Shown here in pieces: positions 1 through 11,837 of a stretch of 64,000 nt of DNA (the first letter of the stretch is position 1; each line of letters starts with the position of its first letter). The DNA is from Cryptomeria japonica (Eukaryota > Streptophyta > Pinopsida > Cupressales > Cupressaceae), in assembly GCF_030272615.1 (NCBI RefSeq), contig NC_081408.1, positions 408,950,889 to 409,014,888 on the forward strand, read 5' to 3'. The notes under the pieces are model-generated. The model saw only the letters and a program-made list of their open reading frames with translations, made no database searches and was not told the DNA's origin. The position numbers and the translations under genes are program-made.

Positions 1-20
1 AGAAATTTTGTAAACAAGTT

Positions 21-59
21 AGATACTGATTCACCCCCCCCCCCCCCCTCTCAGTATCT
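21..59. repeat. poly-C tract inside a 9-bp inverted repeat
   Basis: A run of 15 C (34-48) is flanked by perfect inverted arms AGATACTGA (21-29) and TCAGTATCT (51-59). Homopolymers of this length are prone to length error in sequencing. No function is inferred. Confidence 0.6.
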
Positions 60-328
60 TTGGGACTATCATCAATCCTAACTCTCACAAGTATTTCATG
101 ACATTCTTGCTTGCACAAAAATGACTTTTCATTTCTATAGACTTGCTTTAACATAACACTACTAGTCCCAACAAACAATCTGAAAGGACACACCCTTTCA
201 TTAGTACAAACTAAAAACTGAGAAAAACCTAACTAATAACTCCCTAACTACTATGACAACCAGAAACATTATAAAACATGTTACAATGACATAAATTAAC
301 TTTTTCCATCTAGCCTCTTACTACACTT

Positions 329-3224
329 CTAAACATGCCGAAGATATCCTTCATCTTTGTAGGTGCAAGAATTGAAGATAATATCTCTGACTGCCACTTC
401 CGATGTAACAAAATTCTCAAGTTGTTCCCCTGTTTCAATCATGTCCAAGGTATCCGCATGGGCAATGTTAAGGGCTACACTAAGTAGTGATCTGCATTCA
501 GAAATCCATTGGCCTTTATCCTTTATCATCCCTATATCATCCACAACACTCGGGAATCCATGATGGATAATCCCTTGACACTCCTCATATTCAATTTTCA
601 ATTCAATTGTGAATTTATCATGAGCATCAATCAATTTTTTGACCTTGTTGACCACTTTGTCACTCTGTGTCTTGTCTTGCAATTACATATTTATTCTATA
701 AAAAATTCTCTAGTGTGATACTGTATTGTCCATATTTTTCTGATAAACGGTCTAGAATTCCTCTAGTACTTTCTGTAGGTTCTCAATTCTTTTAGTGATC
801 AACACACATGTTGCATCTGCTTTGACAATTCGCACCTATTTCTTCAACTCATTGTACTCCTGAAATAGTTCATCATACCTATTTTTTTATTTTTTCACCA
901 TCTATAATTTGTGGCACTGGATGACCACCTCTCTTCAATAATTCTTCATACAAAGCTTTATATTTTTTCTTTTCTGCAATTTCCTTTTTCATTTGGGCTC
1001 TATTCAACTTTGAAAGATCTATCCCCATCTTCGATGTGACCATGGGATCTATTTCTCCAACCTCTAAGTTCATCATATGGCCAGAGGCCTTGTCCACATC
1101 TATAATCGTTGGCCTCTTATTCGGAGGATAAAGGGCCCACAAAAGCATAGCCTCATCATTTGGACCATATCTTGATCCAATAAAAATATCATTTACGCCC
1201 TGAATGTCTAACTTGAAATCTTTCTTATCTGAATGCAATAAGCTATCAAAAATAAAAGATGCACTAAGGTCCCAGCCTGGAAAAAGAATGATTCATGCCT
1301 CTACAAGAAGGTGCCTTTCCCTTTGAGGGGTCATGCCTCCTAACTCCGAATTAATCTCCACCTTCAGCTTTCTAAGCATTTTTGCCTCATTCTCTGGTGT
1401 CACATCTGGCATTGCTTCTCTTAACCTCTTTCCTTTAAAATGATACAAAAAGGACTTAACTCCTTCGACCTAATAAATTTATCATCTGACACAAAAGATG
1501 TATGCTCTTCTAGCCTAGCATCCAAGTATACATTTAATGCTGCTACAATTTTGTCTTGGGCATCTGGTTCATCTTCCTTTTCTGGTTCTTGAAGTTTAGA
1601 AACTATCTCATTTTCTCCAGAATCACTTTCCATATCCTGTTCTTCTTCTCTTTCCAGATCCCCGAGTTTTTGCCTCCTTTCTTCCAATCTTTTTTCCAAG
1701 TCAACAACAACATTTGAAAGTTCTTCTAACTCTTTTTTCTTGCATAGGTCCTCATAGTCATCATACTCATGGGGATAATCTCCCAGGTTTTGTCTTTTTC
1801 TGCTCATGTGGATGTAAGCTTTTGGGTCATAGTTCTTCCTTGGTGTGTGCATATACAAATTGAACTCATCCAATAGCTTCTTATTTATGGCTTCATAAGC
1901 TCTGGTAGAGACTATTCTAAAATCTCCAAACTGAAGAGTCTCGAGTAAGAAGACTTGCTTGTGGGCACCTCCAAAGTGATGTGCAGTAGAGACACTCATT
2001 TGTCTCACAATCTCTTAGTAACCAATTCAGTCTAGCATAAGCTTTGGTAGCACATAGGGAGCAACTTCGAATCCAAAAACCCTAAATGTGAAATCTCTGC
2101 AAGTATACCAATCTCCCCAATTATGGTTGACTCTGGTATCCTTGTATTCATATGGCCTGAGAAATTTTTTAATCACTTCTGAGAATGACCCTTCATACGG
2201 CACATTATAAACCCTGAACAGTGGTTTAACAAAAAATTCCTCAAATCTCACATAGTGAGATTTATCATACCTCGAATCCCACAACTGCATAGGCTAATCC
2301 TATGCATCCTTGCCCTGAGGATTTACCCTTAATCCATCTAGCCATAATCCTTTCAATCTTCCATAGAACAACACAATATACATCAATAGTGAATAATGCT
2401 TAAGGACTTGTCAGGGTTATTCTGAAGATTCAGAAAACCCTCATGTAGTTTGTCGATTAGATAGTTTGCATAATCATTTAATTGTCTTGGTTCGTGCCTT
2501 TTAATGTCTGCTACAAGAACCAATGGCCCAATCTGTGCTACATCTATAGATTCCATTCCTCCTACCTATCTGCAAGCCATATATGTGTATTGTAAATACT
2601 ATCTGAAAATATTTACGTCATAGGGTGGACCATCTTCATCAGTTAGCTTCCCTTTCTCTGCCCTGTGGATGGCTAAGTTCCATCCTTGATAGGTCGTGTC
2701 CATGGTTCTGTATTCTTCTTCTAATTTCTCAAAAGATAGAGGCACATCTGCTTCATAACTCAAATCAAACACTTCGTATATTGTGGCCATATTGAATCAA
2801 ATAAATGCATCACCATTGGGAAATTGGATGCATCTCTTCATAGCATTGTAGTTCTTAACCAAATTTTTCAACAATTCGATATTCACGAATACATTTGGAA
2901 CTATGAGCTTACCCAGACCGATAATCCACAGATTAGATATCGGCATCAACTTTTGTCTTCGTGAGTAGTGGTAGAGGAACAATTCATGCCCCCTAACCCT
3001 AGTCCAGACATCACCAATTTCCTTAAAATCATCCTCTAGCTGATCACAGATATAGGCAGATTAATCTTAGACCTTCAGGACTTGGCTTCTAGTGAGCTCA
3101 TCTGGTCAATCATATCCTGATTTAACTTCCACTTCTACACACTTTCTCCACCTTTAGATTTCTTCGAGGCACTATCAGAAACCTCAGTGACCTTCCTCTT
3201 GCCTTTGGAACTAGAACCCTCCAT
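329..3224 (-). pseudogene. decayed unknown ORF, possibly an accessory ORF of an LTR element
   Basis: Several minus-strand open segments (2797-2982, 2599-2790, 2027-2290, 1421-2008, 879-1238, 329-682) follow one another in the same direction and read like pieces of one protein. An apparent beginning at 3224 encodes MEGSSSKGKRKVTEV, a Lys/Ser-rich start that could be a nuclear-targeting tail. The middle part (1421-2008) has a charged, probably coiled-coil stretch rich in Glu, Lys and Leu followed by an acidic run. I do not recognise the family. It lies just beyond the probable LTR edge of the neighbouring gypsy element and on the same strand, so it may be an extra ORF of a Tat/Ogre-like element or of a second element running off the left edge. 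It is broken in several places and should be treated as a fossil. Confidence 0.35.
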
Positions 3225-3429
3225 ATTTAAATCCTTCAAGCCTTCTGAAATTCAATTTTCTATAGTTTAATTTCCCTTCAATCTCTCTGTTCATTTCAAT
3301 ATGTTATGCAAATTCTTTATACAAACTCTCATATATAGATTTAATACATTAGAAGGATTTACTTAATTGAAATCATGTTATAATTTGCCTCATGCAAACA
3401 CAGACCTATCTGTTGCTTGTATTTAATAA

Positions 3430-4570
3430 CAGTGGGTTGATCAGTTTCAAATCTGATTTGACAACGGCTAATCGACAAGACTCATCCTGATGAATTCCCC
3501 TTTTGGCACCATCCTTAAGCATTTTTCATTTTGTCATGTTCACCGTTTGTTCCTATCGGCATGACTTTCCCCGATCACTCCATCGGGCATCAGCGTAGCT
3601 CATTTTCCCTCATTTTGATGGTTATAGCTTCCTCGATGGCTCTGGCTAGGTTTTACTTTGACCTTTATGTCACATCGACATAGGCCATTCTGATGTACCC
3701 TCCTTTTATTCCTCTATGGCATTCTACCCATCAGGTATTGACATAGCTCCAAATATGTTCCTCTGATGGTTAGAAGTTATTCTGATGAATCCTCCTTTGT
3801 ATTCCGCATCTCGTTTGTTACATCGGGTCACCTTATTGGGTATCGGAACAACTCATTTTATGTTTCTCCGATGACCCGATGACATCAACCTCATACTTGT
3901 CTATCTTTTTACTTCTCCGGTCCTATCGACATACATTTCTCCGATGAGATCTCCTTTCTCGCACCCATCTTTTCTTTCTCATCGAGTATCGGTGTAACAA
4001 AAAATGTCTCTCCCGATGAGCCGATAATATCCCGATGACTTCGACTTCGATCAATGTAACTTATCCCGATCAAGTCTCCTTCTTTGTGTCTAACTTGTCT
4101 TCTTGATCAGGTATCGGCATAACCTGAAACACCTCTCCCTGATGGCTTAAGTTACCTCGTTCACTCAATATTCTCCTCCTTTTGGTATCGCTTCATTGGA
4201 GTAGGTATGGCCGATAACACTGCCTTCACCACCTAGTCCATCGGGTATCGGGGTAGCGTAAGATGACACTTTCCAATGACCCAATGACATCACCAACAAG
4301 TGTCCGCTCCATCCGACATCAGCATAAGTTCTGTCGATAACCTCATCGGGTATCAAGGTAACTTTTTCTCCGTGCTTCCAATAGTAAACGCTATGTCGAT
4401 GAGTCCACCTTCTTGTTATGCTATCAATGTAGCTCTTCCCGACGGATCACTAACTCACCAAACTTCTTCCTGTCGATTGCACCCTGAGAAAACGCCATCA
4501 GACTCATCGGTGTGAGTTTTTCCGATCGACACACACCCTTTTCTCCTTAGGCAATCTTATCGGGGTGACT
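3430..4570. repeat. degenerate TCGG/CCGA motif array
   Basis: Over about 1.1 kb the short words ATCGGGTATCGG, ATCGGCATAAC, CCGATGA and CGATGAC recur irregularly, roughly every 50 to 140 bases, often in facing orientation (CATCGG against CCGATG). It is unusually rich in CpG for the region. It sits between the probable LTR edge at 4960 and the decayed ORF, so it is probably the body of a long LTR or an untranslated repeat of the gypsy element. Confidence 0.6.
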
Positions 4571-4960
4571 TACACCAATAAACATGATTTTATATTTTAT
4601 GAAGAGAAGGCTTTCTTTCACAAATGTAACTTTCCACAACCATGCTAATGGACTTCTAAGGCACTGTAAACATCTCTAAATGCACTCATGACCCTGCTTC
4701 TATGATGAACCCTAAAATGTGCTCTTGCAATGCAAAGATCGTCATGATGAAGGTTATGAAAATGTCACCATACTTAATGACATCCCTTAATATGCCCAAG
4801 TGATACTTGTTCATACAGATTCAGGCTACAATTGGATTTCTCTAACACAACAACATATCTCTTGCACATGCAATCCAACAGTAAATACTCTTATGATGAA
4901 AATATACATATAAAACATAAATAAATAGCACAAAATATTTTGCAAAAATATGTGCTAACA
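4571..4960 (-). repeat. probable start of a 3' LTR of the Tat-like element
   Basis: Read on the minus strand, a candidate LTR begins at 4960 with TGTTAGCACA, directly after the integrase region and a short purine-rich stretch around 4961-4980. The far LTR edge is not visible with confidence and may lie beyond the motif array at 3430-4570. No second copy of this LTR was found in the window, so the boundary rests on position and the TG start only. Confidence 0.35.
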
Positions 4961-5092
4961 GTAGCTCTTTCTGGGGATGTATGTCCTTTTTAGGGACATA
5001 GAAAGATCTCGGCTATCTCTGGAAAGCAAACCAATAAACAAAAACAAAAAATAAAGACTAAACTACTAAAGTACAAAGATACTCCTTGTTCC

Positions 5093-6460
5093 TTAAGAGA
5101 AGAAATGCTTAAGATATTGTGCATGGACTGGAAACTCCTGAATTTCACCATCAGTGTTTTGCAAAAAGTATGAATTTTCTCCTCCTTTATCCATGATGAT
5201 GTATGGTCCTAGCCAAAGTTCTTCAAACTTTCCATGCTTGCCCTTGTCTTGGTCTTTTGCATTCCACTTGAGCACCCACTCTCCTCTTTTAAAAGTTTTG
5301 TCACATGCTTTCTTGTCATGCAATGGCTTTACCATTTTCTGCCTCTGTATATTTTGTTCCTGAGCCTCTCTTCTGTATTCATCCAATTCAGCCAATTGGA
5401 CCAGCCTGTCTTCCATAAAATCATCTTCTTCTAAATATTCCTCTGAAACAAATTTATACAATGGGAGTAGGTTGTTCAGAGGCAACCTTGCTTCTTTACC
5501 ATAAACAAGTTGATATGGAGCAAACCCTGTGGACTTCTTGATTGTTATCCTATCTACCCATATTGCCAAATTCAACTTTGAGTCCCATGCCCTTTTGTTG
5601 TCACCTAACATCCTTTTAATGATCTTTAACAAGTTTTTGTTACTAGATTCTGCTTGTCCATTCCCTTGGAGATGATAAGGTGATGAATATTACAAGGTGA
5701 TTCCATAACTTTCACAAAAGTCAGCAAATTCTTTGGATCTAAAACACATCCCATTATCTACAACAATCTTGTGGGGTACCCCATATCTTGTCAAAATATT
5801 CTCCAAAAGAAACTTTGTTACTACCTTACTTGTAGCCTGCCTTGTAGGAATTTTCTCTACCCATTTGGTAAAGTAATTAGTGGCTACCAAAATCCATTTG
5901 TGTCCTCCACTGGATTTATTTGCAATTTCTCCTATGAAATCAATACCCCACATTTGAAAAGGTTCTTTAGTTTGCACGTGTCTAAGTGGAAGAGCTCCAT
6001 CATATTTAAGCTTTCCTGAAATTTTTTGGCAAGCCTCACATTTTCTAATATAAGTATGACAATCCTTAAAGACTTGTGACCAATAGTAACCAACATTATG
6101 TATTTTATGGGCAGTGGTTTTCACTGAAAAGTGTCCCCCACATACACCTTCATGCAATTCCTTTAAAACAGATTGTGCTTGATAAACATCCAAACAAAAT
6201 AAAAGGATACCATCCCTGTTTTTCCAATATAAAACACCTTTAAGCAATACATACCTAGATGCTTGAAGATTAAGTATTCTTTTCTTCCTATCATTTAAAT
6301 CCTCTGGACACTTCATGTGTTTTAAATAATAGACAATATTCTTGTACCAAGGACACATTTCAATGCTTATTTGAGCCTCCTCTAATTCTACCCGATTTAT
6401 CTGTGTTGCTTCCAAATTTGATTTTATCATCAATTTAGCCAAACCTTGACCTCTTACCAA
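5093..6460 (-). pseudogene. integrase of the Tat-like element
   Basis: The N-terminal His-His-Cys-Cys zinc-binding region is visible (HEGVCGGHFSVKTTAHK, then CHTYIRKCEACQ), followed by the rve catalytic core (WGIDFIGEIANKSSGGHKW; IVVDNGMCFRSKEF) and a C-terminal basic domain ending near 5093. Integrase inserts the cDNA into the host genome. No chromodomain is seen, in contrast to the element at 15.4-23.2 kb. It is a fossil. Confidence 0.8.
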
Positions 6461-6490
6461 TTTAGTAATCTGGATGTCAATGTTGAACTC

Positions 6491-7948
6491 CTAAATTTGA
6501 TTGATCCATCTACATTGTCTCCCTGTAGTTTCAATTTGCCTGAAAATATCCTTGATTGTTCCATTAGGAACATAGGCAATGACATTAGCTCTCACTAAAT
6601 ATGCTCTAAAATATTTTACAGCTTTTACTAGGGCATATGCTTGTTTCTCATTTATATCATAATTTAACGTAGAAGCTTGTAGTGTTTTGCTAAAGAACAC
6701 CACTGGTTGTTCATGACCTTCATAATTCTTTTGTAACATAACCACAAGAATAGTATGAAATGAAGCAAAAGAAAATACTTGAAAAGGTTTAGAGAAATCA
6801 GGAGGTTTAAGTACATGTGCTTCCTTGATGGCCCGTTTAATGTTCACAAAGGACTCAATTGCTTCATTAGTCCATTTTATCTCTACACCCTTTTTCAACA
6901 TCTTTGCAATAGGTTTTACAATCTCAGAAAAATTTGACACAAATATTCTCACAAAATTAATTTTTCCAAAGAATGATTGAATAGATTTGATTGTTTTAGG
7001 AATCTGAATTTTATCAATGGCTGCAATTCTCTCAAGGTCAATCCTTAGTCCATCTTTAGATACAATATGACCCAGCAATTTACCTTCAGTGACTCCAAAG
7101 TGACATTTTTTTGGATTTAGAGAAATACCATATTCTAGTGCTCTGATGAAAATCTTTTCTAGATCATTACAGTGGTTCTCTGCTTTCTTGGAGTATGTTG
7201 TCAAATTATCTTGGTATACAACTAGAATGTAATCAATGAGGCCTTCAAAGGCTACATCCATGGCCCTTTTAAAAGTAGCTCCAGCATTGGTAAGTCCAAA
7301 TGGCATCCTAGCATACACATATGTGCCCCATGGTGTAGTGAAAGTTGTTTTGTATTTTTTTGATTCCTTGACCTTCACTTGGTTGTAACCAGAGAACCCA
7401 TCCATCATAGAAAGTAGCTCATTCCTTGTTACTTTCTATAGAAAAGCTTCCATGTTATGCAGAGCATAATTATCTCTTAAAGATGATATATTTAAGTTTC
7501 TAAAGTCTACACATAATCTGATATCACCGTTCTTCTTTCTAACAGGCATGAAGTTTGACACCCATGTGGAGTGCCTTATAGGCTCTATAATCCTTGCATT
7601 CCTCATTTTCATCAACTCTTCCTTCATTTTGGGAGCCAATGTGGGATTTATAGGCCTTTTCTTTTGCCTAAATGGTTTTGCATTTGGCTTCAGTGGGATT
7701 TCATGCTGGAACAAATCCTCTCTGTATGCATTAAGGTCATTATATGACCAAGCGAAAACATGTTTGTATTTTCTTAACAGATTGACCAATGCAGTTCTAA
7801 TTTTTGGTGTAAGCTTCTTCCCAATGTAAACTTCTCTCGGATTGTTTTCACTTCCCAAGATTATTTTCTCCACTTCTTCACAACTTCCAGTGTTGGGCTT
7901 GAAATTTGCCATGTCCTTAATGTCAAACAACCTCTCTAGTTCCACCAA
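6491..7948 (-). pseudogene. reverse transcriptase and RNase H of the Tat-like element
   Basis: Two adjoining open segments carry the RT fingers and palm ([42 protein letters not shown]) and then the Ty3-type RNase H (VVFFSKTLQASTLNYDINEK, followed by a tether-like tail). RT copies the element RNA into DNA. The order RT then RNase H then integrase is Ty3/gypsy, not copia. It belongs to a broken element. Confidence 0.8.
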
Positions 7949-8035
7949 CCCTTTTGGAATCTTGTTTGTTTTAAGCTACAGAATGTCTTTTCCGAATAGA
8001 GACCCCTTACCATTCTCCTCTTCCACATATGCATT

Positions 8036-8566
8036 CTAATCCATGTGTTGGCCCTCATACTGATCTTCACAAAATAAGAACTTTAGAAGATCCCTGTGAT
8101 CATCAAATATCTTCCAGTTCTTTATGTTATCTGGTACTGCAGGTCTAGTTTTTATTTCAACTTGGGTAGGGTCATCAAAAGGAATATCATTATGTTTAAC
8201 TGCTAGGTTAGCCATAAAATCAACTAAAATATTGTTAGATCTTTCAATCCATGTTATAGAAAATGCATCAAAAAATTTAATAGAGTCCCATACCTCATTT
8301 ATGTAATTTTGAAGCCTTACATTTTTAGTAGCAAAAATTTCCCTTACTTGAGATACAACTAACTTTGAATCACCATAAACTATTAGTAATTTGATACCAT
8401 ATTTATTTGCTATTCTAAGACCTAACAAGAGTGCTTCATACTCAGCAACATTGTTTGTACTTTCAAAGGCCGACAAGAAATAATATTTGGATGATCTCCC
8501 ATTAGGAGAAATAAAAACCATTCCAGCTCCATTTCCTTCTTTACTGCAAGCACCATCAAAGTACAT
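8036..8566 (-). pseudogene. archaeal-type RNase H domain (aRNH) upstream of RT
   Basis: The reading contains FDGACSKEGNGAGMVFISP, TNNVAEYEALLLGL and VYGDSKLVVSQV, the Asp, Glu and Asp blocks of a type-I RNase H of the sort found as a second RNase H in plant Tat-lineage elements. RNase H removes the RNA strand of the replication hybrid. In known Tat elements this domain usually lies after RT-RNase H and before integrase. Here it lies between protease (8816-9493) and RT (from 7948), and no copy is seen between RNase H and integrase. It is a fossil. Confidence 0.75.
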
Positions 8567-8815
8567 TTTCCAAATTTTATCCTCATGTGCTTCAATAGTA
8601 TCTTCAAGCTTATTAGTTTTGAATCAAATGGGTTTAGAAATAATTACCTGAAAGTTATCCATATCCATTTGGAGATAACATGTTGTTTCGTTTGGATCAA
8701 CTTCTTTTATCAGGTAGGATGATCTCAACTCTCTATCAATCCTTACATCTGTTCCTTTCATCGGGATGGTTGCATATGACAGATCTAACTAAACATATCC
8801 CCCTACCAAATTTGA

Positions 8816-9493
8816 TCAGTGCCTTGATAGTAACATCCCATAATTTGGAGGCACTTGAACAACTATGATGTCTATTTTATATGACGCATCTAGGCATGCT
8901 GGAAATCGAAACTCCACATCCTTCATAATTCCAACAACTAGGACTGATTTATCATCCATAGCATAACATTTCCCATATGGAGTGTCTACATGCATCCCAA
9001 GTTCCTTCATGACATCTTCTGGCATTATGTTCATGGCTGCACCTGAATCTATCATACAATTCTTAACCATTATATTGTTAATAAACAAGGTCAGATAAAA
9101 AGGATCAACCTGGGTAAGATTCTTAGTGATAGAAGTTCCCAAATAGACAACAGGTGGATCTTCAGCTCTTGGCCTATGATCCTCTTTATCAACTTCACCA
9201 AAGTTAGACAAAAACTTGATTGTTTCATTTTTGTAATAAGTAAATTTCATTACTTCAAGAAAGGGCAAAGATACTTTCACGTGTGATAAAGCCTGAGACA
9301 TAAATGATCCACAATTTGAAAATGGCTTACTAATTTGTTTCCTTTCAATTGGCTTTGTCAATTTAGGAGGTTCTGTTTGTTTGACCTTTTCTATTGCACC
9401 TTCCTTTTCTTCATTAGCGGTGGTGTCTTTGTTTCCACTAGCTTTAGGAACCTTTGCAAATATCCCGGATGGTTTACCTTGCTCTGGGTTCAC
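8816..9493 (-). pseudogene. retropepsin-like protease segment of the Tat-like element
   Basis: A Lys/Glu/Pro-rich linker is followed by a retropepsin-like region with the motif CMIDSGAAMNIMP, containing the Asp-Ser-Gly active-site triplet of retroviral-type aspartic proteases. In the family it cuts the gag-pol polyprotein. It sits between gag (higher coordinates) and the extra RNase H (lower coordinates). It is part of a broken element. Confidence 0.7.
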
Positions 9494-9861
9494 TGTTTTG
9501 TTCCTTAGTTGATAATTGCTTTTTGCCTATGCTACTGCTGCCACAGTATAAGTTTTCTTTTCTTCATCTGTTAAGTTTCTCAAGGAATGTATTGGCTCTT
9601 TATCATGGAACAATCTCCTCAAGGTGGGGGTTTCCACATCATCATCACTGAAAACTTGTTGTGCGTTGTATTGTTGTCTCTCTCTCCTCTATTCTACATC
9701 TGATGATTGCTCATCCTTAGATGAATCCTCATCCCTACCCTAAAATGGATCTGATGAGAGTACATTCATTGTGGGCTCATACTCATTCCTCATGGTCCTT
9801 TTCTTCTACAAAACCTTGAGCAATCATACATTGTTCTGCAACATGGGGTAAATTGCAGACT

Positions 9862-10383
9862 TCACACCAATGGATCGGGAGTTTCTTTGTTTAGATTGGC
9901 ATTCATTGGCTTACCATCTCTCCAGTTTATGTTATATGGCATGTCGTCCAATCTTGGCCTTTTGTAATTCATTGGATTGTTGCTTCTATATGGGGGAGGC
10001 TTCTCATTGTGATTTTGCTTACCCTTCATATCTTTCAGCATGTCCATTACTTGGCTAAACTCATCCTTTTTTGTTGCTATGAGATTATATAATTTTGGAT
10101 CATCTCTCTTGCCAATTATCCCAGCAGTTTTTATGTTATTTTCAATGGTAGTGCCTGTCTTAAATGCTTGTTGCAAGGTGGTAGGCTTATGAGATAGAAT
10201 CTCATAGTGAGTCTTGTTGTCAAAAGCACTCAAGTAAAAGTCAATAAAAAATGAATCAACAGGTCTAATATCCCCTGGTATTCTATTAAGCACTTTATTA
10301 AACCTCTTATTAAATTCAGAGACTGATTCATTTTGATTCTTCTTTATCCATGTCAACTCATGAAATGCAAATGAAGTATCATT
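9862..10383 (-). pseudogene. gag remnant of the Tat-like element
   Basis: The minus-strand reading contains a retrotransposon-gag core (WIKKNQNESVSEFNKRF and following), with helical segments typical of plant gypsy capsids and a basic, Asn/Pro-rich tail. It is the most upstream recognisable part of the element, and the reading continues to about 10383, where it meets unrelated LINE sequence. In the family this protein forms the virus-like particle. It is a fossil fragment. Confidence 0.65.
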
Positions 10384-11837
10384 ATGGTCTCCAAGCTTAA
10401 GATTAGACCTATAATAAGAGAGGGACTAAAGTGGCAACTTGGAAATGGAAGAAAGATTATATTTTGGGACGATACATGGTTGGAAGATAAACTTCTAGCT
10501 GAAACTCACTTCTGCCAATTAATGAACATCCTAAAGGACCAATTTGGTGATTATGTTGCTGATCACATTGTGCTGAGAAGAGGAAAGTGAAAAAATATCT
10601 CTTTGATCTTCATTGATTGGCCTAACCTCTTGCCTAAATCTTTGGACCTTTAGGTCCTCACACACATGACGAGGATACCTATGTCTCTCTATGAGGATAA
10701 ATTCATCTGGAAGGGGACTCAGTTTGGGGATTTCTTAGTTAGGTCTTCTTATAGACAACTTTTGAGATTCAATGGGGATACAGAATGTTGGAATTTTTTT
10801 TGGAACCCGCAACTTATTCCAAAGATTAATTTTTTCTGGTGGACTCTCATGCATGGAAAAGCGCTGACTCGGGATAACTTAAGGAGGAGGGGTTTCCAAT
10901 AGCCTAATAGGTATATCCTCTATAAATTCAAGGAGGAATCTATCAACCATCTTTTTATTCATTTCCCCTTAATATAACACTTGTGGACCATTATCCTTGA
11001 AAAATGTGGCCTCCAATGGGTTTTCCAAGGTGACATACACCAGTTTGTGGATGGATGGTCATCACCTTCTCACCACCCCCTGGTTATACAACTGTGGAAA
11101 CAAATTCCTCCTCATATATGTTGGACTATTTGGAAAGAAAGAAATAATAGAATCTTCAGAGATGTCGAAAGTTCCCTAGACAATGTTTTTAATAGCTGCT
11201 TCAAGATGATCATGGATAATATCTCGATGACTAGATGGAAAACCCCCTCCAAACCCCCTAACTTGGTTGACTGGGAGATTGTTGAACATTGGAAACTCCC
11301 TCGAGAGTTTAAATTGTTCAACAACACTAAAAAGATCAACAGAAAAATGACCAAATGGGAAGCCCCAAGTCCCTCATGGCACAAATTAAACTTTGATGGG
11401 GTGGTCCACAATAATTGGAAAGCTAGAGGTGGTGTTATAAGAGACCATCAGGGAAATCTTATCGTCGCCTACACTGGAAGCTTGAGGAACCATACTGTCA
11501 ACCAAGCTAAGGGAATGGCCCTTTTATAGGGAATGAAGTTCACCATTGCTATAGGTATCAGACAACTTGAAATTGAAGATGATTCTAAAATAATTGTGGA
11601 GGTTGTCAGTGGAAGAAGTGCGACAGGATGGAAAATGGAAGTGATTTTGAGGGATGTTAGAATGCTCTTAGCTAACCTTGATAGTTTCACTATCCGTCAT
11701 ATTTACAGAGAAGGAAATTCCAGCAGCTGCTAACTCTATGGCTGCTTTTGACATACTACAAGATGGCTTATGATGTTGGAGGAATGTTCATCCGCTGCCA
11801 GTGGCTACCAAGGAGATCCTTGGAAGGGAAAGTTTAA
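10384..11837 (+). mobile_element. 3' fragment of a plant L1-type LINE
   Basis: The plus strand encodes the tail of a LINE ORF2: the zf-RVT zinc-binding region (about 10384-10990; WQLGNGRKIIFWDDTW, then FFWWTLMHGKALTRDNLRRR), then an RNase H (11340-11735; WHKLNFDGVVHNNWKARGG, IEDDSKIIVEVV). The endonuclease and RT are absent, fitting the usual 5' truncation of LINE insertions. The frame is interrupted by stops (for example after 10590, after 10902 and near 11529). It abuts the broken gag of the gypsy element on the left and an LTR-like block on the right. No clean poly(A) tail is visible. It is unrelated in position to the long LINE at 48.5-55.9 kb. Confidence 0.75.

Larger units (their letters stand above)
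4961..10383 (-). mobile_element. Ty3/gypsy LTR retrotransposon fossil, Tat-like, truncated at its 5' side
   Basis: Minus-strand order is gag, protease, an archaeal-type RNase H, reverse transcriptase with its own RNase H, then integrase, ending near a probable LTR start at 4960. The 5' LTR and the first part of gag are not present: similarity stops near 10383, where a plus-strand LINE fragment begins. The family is inferred from the two RNase H domains (a hallmark of the plant Tat/Ogre lineage) and RT motifs such as [12 protein letters not shown]. The element is broken in several places and is old. The domain order is unusual because the extra RNase H lies before RT rather than between RT-RNase H and integrase. 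Confidence 0.8.
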
